In this document: piece by piece, positions 60,901-64,000 of the stretch
How the letters are laid out: every line of letters starts with the position of its first letter
How positions within the stretch are numbered: position 1 is the first letter of the stretch
Assembly (NCBI RefSeq): GCF_025717005.1
Contig: NZ_JAOVZU010000009.1
Coordinates: 159,452 to 223,451, forward strand
Reading direction: 5' to 3'
Length of the DNA stretch: 64,000 nucleotides
Origin: Actinotalea endophytica
GTDB taxonomy: Bacteria > Actinomycetota > Actinomycetes > Actinomycetales > Cellulomonadaceae
Program-made: the position numbers and the translations under genes
The notes under the pieces: generated by a model
Databases searched by the model: none
The model's input: only the letters and a program-made list of their open reading frames with translations
What the model was told of the DNA's origin: nothing

Positions 60901-63900
60901 ACGAGCTCGGGGTCGGCCCGGTGAACCACGCGCCGACCGCCATGATCTCCGCGTCCACGACCGACCTGACCGCGAGCCTGGACGGCTCGGGCTCGACGGA
61001 CACCGACGGCACGGTCGTGGGCTGGGACTGGGACTTCGGCGACGGGGAGACCGGTTCGGGCGAGACCGCGTCGCACACCTACGCGGCGGCCGGGACGTAC
61101 ACCGTCACCCTGACGGTGACGGACGACGGGGGCCTGGCGGACTCCACGTCCGTCGACGTCACGGTCACCGACCCGCCGCCGAACGTGGCCCCCACGGCCG
61201 TGATCGGATCCACGGTGACGGACCTCGACGTCGCGCTGGACGGCTCGGGCTCGACGGACACCGACGGCACGGTCGTGGGCTGGGACTGGGACTTCGGCGA
61301 CGGCGAGACCGGTTCGGGCGAGACCACGTCGCACACCTACGCGGCGGCCGGCACGTACACCGTCACCCTGACGGTGACGGACGACGTCGGTGCGACGGAC
61401 TCGACCACGGTGGACGTCACGGTCACCGAACCCCTGCCGGTGAACGTGGCGCCGACGGCGTCGTTCGTGCCGACCCCGACCGACCTGACGGTCGCGCTGG
61501 ACGGCTCGGGCTCGACCGACACCGACGGCACGGTCGTGGGCTGGGAGTGGGACTTCGGCGACGGGGAGACCGATTCGGGTGAGACCACGTCGCACACCTA
61601 CGCGGCGGCCGGCACGTACACGATCGTCCTGACCGTGACCGACGACGGCGCTGCGACCGGGACCGCGAGCCAGGACGTGACCGTGACGGCTCCGAACCAG
61701 GCGCCGACGGCCGTGATCGGATCCACCGTGACCGGGCTCGGCGTCTCGTTCACCGGTTCGGGTTCGACGGATCCGGACGGCACGGTCGTGGGCTGGGACT
61801 GGGACTTCGGCGACGGTGAGACGGCGTCCGGCGAGACGGCGTCGCACACCTACGCCGCGGCCGGCACGTACACGGTGACCTTGACCGTCACCGACGACAT
61901 CGGTGCGACCGGGGCCGTGACCGCGGACGTCACTGTGGCGGAGACGAACCAGCCGCCGGTGCCCGCGTTCACCTTCGTGCCCACCGACCTGAGCGTCGCC
62001 GTGGACGGCTCGGGGTCGACCGACCCCGACGGCACGGTCACGGGCTGGGACTGGGACTTCGGCGACGGTGGGACGGCGTCCGGCGAGACGACGTCGCACG
62101 CCTACGCCGCCTCCGGGACGTACACCGTGACCCTCACGGTCACCGACGACGGCGGTGCCCAGGCCTCGCTGCAGCACGACGTCACGGTGACGGCGCCGGT
62201 GGTCAACCAGCCGCCGACCGCCGCGTTCTCCTTCGTGCCCACCGACCTGACCGCGTCGTTCGATGGTTCGGCTTCGTCGGACTCGGATGGCACGATCGCG
62301 GGCTGGGCGTGGGACTTCGGTGACTCGCAGAGTGGGTCGGGTGCGACGGTGTCGCATGCGTATGCGGCGGCCGGTACGTACACGGTGACGCTCACGGTGA
62401 CCGATGACGGTGGTGCGACGGGTTCGGTGTCGCACGACGTCACGGTGAGTGAGCCGGTGGGTGGCGCGTTGGCGCAGGACGGGTTCTCGCGTCTGGTGCT
62501 GTCCGGCTGGGGTTCGGCTCCGGTGGGTGGCGCGTGGTCGGTGTCGGGTCCCTCCGGTGGGCTGTCGGTCGACGGTTCGGCGGGTGTGCAGGTGCTCGGT
62601 GCGGGGCAGACGGGGTCGGCGTGGTTGGGCGGGGTCTCGTCCGACTCGACCGAGGTGCAGGTCTCGTTCTCGGCCGACAAGGTGCCCTCGGGTGGCGGTG
62701 CGTTCGTGTATGTCGCGGCGCGTCGGGTCTCGGCGACGAACTACTACGGTTCGCGGGTGCGGTTGCGCGCGGACGGCACGGTCGAGCTGTACCTGACGGC
62801 GGGCAACGGGACGCCGGTGTCGGGTGTGGTGGTCAGCGGGTTGACGTTCGCGGCCGGTGATCAGCTGCAGATGCGGGTGCAGGCCCAGGGCACGAGCCCG
62901 ACGACGTTGCGGGCGAAGGTCTGGAAGGTCGGGACGACCGAGCCGACGGCCTGGCAGCTGGAGTCGACCGACTCCACGGCGTCGCTGCAGGTCGCTGGTG
63001 GGGTCGGGGTGTCGACCTACCTGTTCAGCACGGCCGCCAACGCACCGGTCACCTTCACCTACGACGACCTGTGGGCCGGACCCGTCGGGTCGAGCCCCGG
63101 CGGCCCGGTGGTCCCGCCGGCGAACATCGCACCCGCTGCGGCGTTCGGCTGGTCGACGGCGGCCCTGGTGGCGTCGTTCGATGGTTCGGCTTCGTCGGAC
63201 TCGGATGGCACGATCGCGGGCTGGGCGTGGGACTTCGGTGACTCGCAGAGTGGGTCGGGTGCGACGGTGTCGCATGCGTATGCGGCGGCCGGTACGTACA
63301 CGGTGACGCTCACGGTGACCGATGACGGTGGTGCGACGGGTTCGGTGTCGCACGACGTCACGGTGAGTGAGCCGGTGGGTGGCGCGTTGGCGCAGGACGG
63401 GTTCTCGCGTCTGGTGCTGTCCGGCTGGGGTTCGGCTCCGGTGGGTGGCGCGTGGTCGGTGTCGGGTCCCTCCGGTGGGCTGTCGGTCGACGGTTCGGCG
63501 GGTGTGCAGGTGCTCGGTGCGGGGCAGACGGGGTCGGCGTGGTTGGGCGGGGTCTCGTCCGACTCGACCGAGGTGCAGGTCTCGTTCTCGGCCGACAAGG
63601 TGCCCTCGGGTGGCGGTGCGTTCGTGTATGTCGCGGCGCGTCGGGTCTCGGCGACGAACTACTACGGTTCGCGGGTGCGGTTGCGCGCGGACGGCACGGT
63701 CGAGCTGTACCTGACGGCGGGCAACGGGACGCCGGTGTCGGGTGTGGTGGTCAGCGGGTTGACGTTCGCGGCCGGTGATCAGCTGCAGATGCGGGTGCAG
63801 GCCCAGGGCACGAGCCCGACGACGTTGCGGGCGAAGGTCTGGAAGGTCGGGACGACCGAGCCGACGGCCTGGCAGCTGGAGTCGACCGACTCCACGGCGT

Positions 63901-64000
63901 CGCTGCAGGTCGCTGGTGGGGTCGGGGTGTCGACCTACCTGTTCAGCACGGCCGCCAACGCACCGGTCACCTTCACCTACGACGACCTGTGGGCCGGACC
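57906..64000 (+). CDS. Giant secreted PKD/LamG protein 3 (3' end beyond window)
   Basis: At least 2031 codons open to the end of the window. ATG 57906 follows ACGAGGAGCACCAC. Signal peptide (LAIVGVGAPAAYA), propeller-like domain (about 30-435, VYVGGEFTSARPAG; VEDCHGDTYSVFPAG), FN3-like (440-548). Two tandem LamG domains follow (about 555-765, YWRLGEPSGDVAFDWAG; 780-1000, YWRLDETSGTDAADTGW), where the paralogs have one. Then come six PKD domains (about 1008-1515), a beta-sandwich-like module (1518-1725), a seventh PKD and a second, DNA-identical module still open at the edge. More Asp-Gly and fewer variations in the PKD array suggest array expansion. Same promoter class as its paralogs. Confidence 0.85.
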   Translation, partial: MSRPAPRRLWAAVAVMSLAIVGVGAPAAYADTAPASATEPLTVSSDPLPTVQINGVAWVQLIVGNTVYVGGEFTSARPAGSPLGTNEVPRSNLLAYNLQTGVLISSFNHVVNAQVKDLAVSPDGSTLYIGGSFTQVDGQNRYRAAAIDVATGALTSFRPVVNATVTAISATDTTVWLAGSLTNVNGQARQKVAAVNAGTGLVTQSFTATVENGTPLAMVLAPDQASVVIGGSFTSVSGSSDPGYGLARLDSTTGAVLPLPVNTYIQDAGTASAVLSLESDGEHFYGSGYHFGGGGNMEGSFSADWATGSLTWVEDCHGDTYSVFPAGDAVYSASHKHYCGNSGGFPQTTPWTYHRATATTKTAERINTADPYGYPDHDGEPSPQFLNWYPDINVGTYTGKSQGPWTVSGNDQYVLYGGEFTMVNSTAQQGLVRFAMPSTAPNLDGPRSSGANFSISATSFATGTARVSWSANWDRDNETLSYALYRNSTASDPIYTTTLTTPFWDLPRMGFTDTGLTPGSTARYRVIATDPWGNFAMTDWVTVTVADSGDLSAYASDVLNDGASTYWRLGEPSGDVAFDWAGFDDATVGTGVTRGVASAIGDSDQASSFDGTSNGTVISQNLIQGPDTFTLEAWFRTTTTAGGKIVGFGNASSGGSSSYDRHVYMNTAGQVVFGVWIGSQATVASSQAYNDGEWHHVVASLGSNGERLYVDGQQVGSRATPTAGQAYQGYWRVGGDTGWDGTSYFAGDIDDVAIYPTVVDYQTVVDHFTAGGGTVELPPVPADAYGAAVQSLLPDLYWRLDETSGTDAADTGWFDNPGVYRSGYTLGTDGALTGVADSAVTFDGVSGLVSSASTFVNPTTYSEELWFRTTSTNGGKLIGFGNNATGTSTNYDRHVYMETDGRLTFGVWTGQTNTITSPLSYNDGQWHHMVATQSSAGMVLYVDGAAVGTNPQTAAQSYTGYWRVGGDTTWGPQPWFAGDIDEVAVYSQALDATTVAEHYELGVGPVNHAPTAMISASTTDLTASLDGSGSTDTDGTVVGWDWDFGDGETGSGETASHTYAAAGTYTVTLTVTDDGGLADSTSVDVTVTDPPPNVAPTAVIGSTVTDLDVALDGSGSTDTDGTVVGWDWDFGDGETGSGETTSHTYAAAGTYTVTLTVTDDVGATDSTTVDVTVTEPLPVNVAPTASFVPTPTDLTVALDGSGSTDTDGTVVGWEWDFGDGETDSGETTSHTYAAAGTYTIVLTVTDDGAATGTASQDVTVTAPNQAPTAVIGSTVTGLGVSFTGSGSTDPDGTVVGWDWDFGDGETASGETASHTYAAAGTYTVTLTVTDDIGATGAVTADVTVAETNQPPVPAFTFVPTDLSVAVDGSGSTDPDGTVTGWDWDFGDGGTASGETTSHAYAASGTYTVTLTVTDDGGAQASLQHDVTVTAPVVNQPPTAAFSFVPTDLTASFDGSASSDSDGTIAGWAWDFGDSQSGSGATVSHAYAAAGTYTVTLTVTDDGGATGSVSHDVTVSEPVGGALAQDGFSRLVLSGWGSAPVGGAWSVSGPSGGLSVDGSAGVQVLGAGQTGSAWLGGVSSDSTEVQVSFSADKVPSGGGAFVYVAARRVSATNYYGSRVRLRADGTVELYLTAGNGTPVSGVVVSGLTFAAGDQLQMRVQAQGTSPTTLRAKVWKVGTTEPTAWQLESTDSTASLQVAGGVGVSTYLFSTAANAPVTFTYDDLWAGPVGSSPGGPVVPPANIAPAAAFGWSTAALVASFDGSASSDSDGTIAGWAWDFGDSQSGSGATVSHAYAAAGTYTVTLTVTDDGGATGSVSHDVTVSEPVGGALAQDGFSRLVLSGWGSAPVGGAWSVSGPSGGLSVDGSAGVQVLGAGQTGSAWLGGVSSDSTEVQVSFSADKVPSGGGAFVYVAARRVSATNYYGSRVRLRADGTVELYLTAGNGTPVSGVVVSGLTFAAGDQLQMRVQAQGTSPTTLRAKVWKVGTTEPTAWQLESTDSTASLQVAGGVGVSTYLFSTAANAPVTFTYDDLWAG
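62253..64000 (+). repeat. Tandem duplication, 918-bp period, in giant protein 3
   Basis: 62253-63082 (about 830 bp, a PKD domain plus the beta-sandwich-like module) recurs at 63171-64000 with no difference that I could see when reading both. The 918-bp period equals 306 codons. The unit is richer in GGT, GAT and G-ending codons than the rest of the gene. The second copy is cut by the window edge, so more copies may follow. Confidence 0.9.

Noticed and set aside
57954..63353. A 1799-codon open frame on the minus strand opposite the third giant gene
   Set aside because: It mirrors the codon periodicity of the plus-strand PKD repeats, is rich in Arg/Gly/Val/His with no domain, and the plus strand encodes a signal peptide and known domains.

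Overview
The window is very GC-rich actinobacterial chromosome. Codons end mostly in G or C, many genes start with GTG, and at least seven starts sit directly behind a TANNNT -10 element, which suggests leaderless mRNAs. The gene order rimJ-like/glpR, pmt<>rsmI, metG-tatD-rpf-rsmA-ispE-ABC-F and tRNA-Gln-glmU-prs-(SIMPL)-rplY-pth is the classic actinobacterial housekeeping layout, also seen in Mycobacterium around Rv0995-Rv1020. Secreted PKD/LamG proteins and paired DUF348/G5 muralidases fit Micrococcales, perhaps Cellulomonadaceae. That placement is inference.

1-25.9 kb (core). The region opens with a partial acetyltransferase, the divisome membrane receptor GlpR/SepX, tRNA-Ala(CGC) and an NAD(P)-binding protein. 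The divergent pair protein O-mannosyltransferase / rsmI follows, then nicotinamidase, a secreted sugar dehydrogenase and a flippase-like membrane protein with a degenerate kinase region. Next come metG, tatD, two cell-wall lytic enzymes (SLT and Rpf types), rsmA, ispE and an ABC-F ATPase. Two small regulatory operons (PadR with a membrane protein; TetR with MarR) precede tRNA-Gln(TTG), glmU, prs, a SIMPL protein, rplY and pth.

25.9-48 kb (exopolysaccharide and surface locus). A polyprenyl-phosphate sugar transferase would start lipid-linked glycan assembly. Four paralogous secreted beta-helix proteins share one C-terminal module but have four different N-termini. A MOP-type flippase (frameshifted here), a pyruvyl transferase, a GT2-GT4 double glycosyltransferase, a second GT4-DUF1972 double glycosyltransferase, a CDP-alcohol phosphatidyltransferase, a GT39-like membrane protein and a Wzz/BY-kinase follow. 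No Wzy-type polymerase is visible.

48-64 kb (giant secreted adhesin-like proteins). Three consecutive paralogs of 1545, 1549 and >2030 residues combine a propeller-like N-domain, FN3, LamG, PKD repeats and a repeated beta-sandwich-like module. The last one runs off the window and holds a tandem duplication with a 918-bp period.

The most interesting signal is regulatory. A TTCACCC-type element, often the palindrome TCACCC-N4-GGGTGA, recurs upstream of the sugar transferase, all four beta-helix genes, the BY-kinase/membrane-protein divergent pair and all three giant genes. In the clearest cases it lies a fixed 16-17 bp before a TTGTCCG box and then a -10. One beta-helix gene also carries a well-formed c-di-GMP-I (GEMM) riboswitch. 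Together these suggest one matrix regulon linking polysaccharide synthesis, beta-helix proteins and giant surface proteins, with second-messenger input. Two sequence-quality warnings apply: a ~70-nt poly-G tract between copies of a 29-bp repeat, and a one-base frameshift in the flippase gene.
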